Positions 42,339 through 42,622 of a stretch of DNA of 42,622 bases are shown here, in pieces (position 1 is the stretch's first letter; each line of letters begins with the position of its first letter). The stretch covers positions 1 to 42,622 of the forward strand of contig JAAFHC010000017.1 in NCBI GenBank assembly GCA_010906935.1, given 5' to 3'. The translations under genes and the position numbers were made by a program. Source of the stretch: Gelidibacter sp. GTDB taxonomy: Bacteria; Bacteroidota; Bacteroidia; Flavobacteriales; Flavobacteriaceae. The notes beneath the pieces are model-generated. The model ran no database searches. It was not told the DNA's origin and was given only the letters and a program-made list of their open reading frames with translations.

Positions 42339-42347
42339 TTTTATTTT

Positions 42348-42361
42348 AAGGCTATAACCTT
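42348..42361. promoter_or_regulatory. Operator 3 of the Xre-Fic pair
   Basis: AAGGCTATAACCTT has one mismatch to a perfect palindrome and lies upstream of the -33 box, 33 bp from operator 2. Confidence 0.7.
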
Positions 42362-42519
42362 AAAATACTAAAATACATTACTAACTATGCAACTTCCTCA
42401 AAATTTGATGAAAAAGCCAATATCTAAAAATTTATGGTTTGTAAATTGCAATTAATTAAGAATAATTATAATAACTGACTGTTTTTAAGTAAATTGCAGT
42501 ACAAATATTGTTTAACAAA
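42362..42519. other. AT-rich non-coding stretch inside the island
   Basis: No convincing gene is seen. The only plus-strand frame with an ATG (42387) is 22 codons long. The stretch holds poly-A/T-rich DNA between the operator array and the arm-like repeats. Confidence 0.5.
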
Positions 42520-42543
42520 CGAGTACGAAATCGAGTACGATTT
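42520..42543. repeat. CGAGTACGA direct repeat with inverted repeat near the island end
   Basis: CGAGTACGA occurs at 42520-42528 and 42532-42540 (12-bp period). AAATCG-AGTA-CGATTT (42528-42543) is an inverted repeat. About 70 bp from the putative attachment site, this is where integrase arm-type binding sites are expected. Confidence 0.5.
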
Positions 42544-42610
42544 CCACAAATATTAAATTAAAGCACTCTAATTATCAATTGTTTACCTTTTTTAAGATTG
42601 TAATTTAATA

Positions 42611-42622
42611 ATTCATAACCCG
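42611..42622 (+). repeat. Direct repeat (right attachment copy, cut by the window edge)
   Basis: ATTCATAACCCG matches 40921-40932 over all 12 available bases, and the window ends inside the match. Confidence 0.6.

Larger units (their letters stand above)
40921..42622. mobile_element. Putative small tRNA-Met-borne genomic island, right end cut by the window
   Basis: The last 12 bases of the window (ATTCATAACCCG) repeat tRNA positions 40921-40932 exactly. Integration at a tRNA 3' half leaves such a copy at the far end, so about 1.7 kb between them appears to be inserted DNA. It carries the mobile mystery protein A/B pair, a gene remnant and short repeats near the right end, but no integrase. 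It is therefore either mobilised in trans, a decayed element, or the first segment of nested islands continuing beyond the window. Confidence 0.55.

Noticed and set aside
42387-42455. 22-codon plus-strand ORF divergent from the Xre-Fic pair
   Set aside because: It is too short, AT-rich, and has no promoter box at a fitting distance.

Overview
The window is AT-rich chromosome from a member of the phylum Bacteroidota, most likely family Flavobacteriaceae. Several signs agree on this. There are SusC/TonB-like outer-membrane barrels with a carboxypeptidase-like regulatory domain. The cytochrome oxidase has fused CcoN and CcoO. DUF3822 and START-like proteins are present. The gene order recQ-fmt-HU-yqgE-class IV aminotransferase-START-like fits the family as I know it. 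Many genes are preceded by the Bacteroidota -7 promoter box TAnnTTTG, and none relies on an obvious Shine-Dalgarno sequence.

Layout: (1) 1-4.95 kb: two paralogous outer-membrane barrel receptors, the first cut by the window edge, flank an ArsC-like reductase. (2) 4.97-13.3 kb: a 56-aa membrane protein missing from the ORF track, class II fumarase, a 7-bp tandem repeat and a perfect palindrome, the acetate pathway (pta-ackA), imidazolonepropionase, and two tandem PPK2 polyphosphate kinases. (3) 13.4-22.7 kb: a complete cbb3 oxidase locus (SafE-like, ccoH, ccoG, ccoP, ccoQ, ccoNO, ccoS, ccoI) next to a Crp/Fnr regulator. (4) 22.8-29 kb: an alpha-oxoamine synthase and a cysteine-synthase-like enzyme that together suggest sulfonolipid (capnine) synthesis, then an S9 oligopeptidase and a RecD-like helicase. 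(5) 29-34.9 kb: a hypothetical membrane protein, DUF3822, rsmD, MoxR, SurA and a SurA-like lipoprotein interrupted by an in-frame stop, then DUF493. (6) 35-40.8 kb: an AAA_28 protein, recQ, fmt, HU, a frameshifted yqgE, a class IV aminotransferase and a START-like protein. (7) 40.9 kb to the end: tRNA-Met(CAT), followed by a small putative island carrying the mobile mystery protein A/B (Xre-Fic) pair. The last 12 bases of the window repeat the tRNA anticodon region, as expected for the far attachment site.

How the genes may work together: a 12-bp FNR-like palindrome (TGA-N6-TCA) lies exactly 35.5 bp (site centre to the downstream edge of the -7 box) upstream of three promoters: pta-ackA, ccoS-ccoNOQP and ccoI. 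The Crp/Fnr gene is divergent from ccoI and shares the ccoI site. Its product has Cys residues placed plausibly for an oxygen-sensing cluster. This suggests one local circuit that switches on the high-affinity oxidase, its copper-ATPase and acetate/ATP metabolism when oxygen is low. At the right end, three copies of a 14-bp palindrome spaced exactly 33 bp apart cover the promoter of the Xre-Fic pair, which suggests tight autoregulation.

Two genes carry simple lesions (an 8-bp tandem duplication in yqgE and a TAA inside the lipoprotein foldase). A dispersed intergenic element occurs twice, 20 kb apart. All calls rest on reading the sequence; no database search was run.
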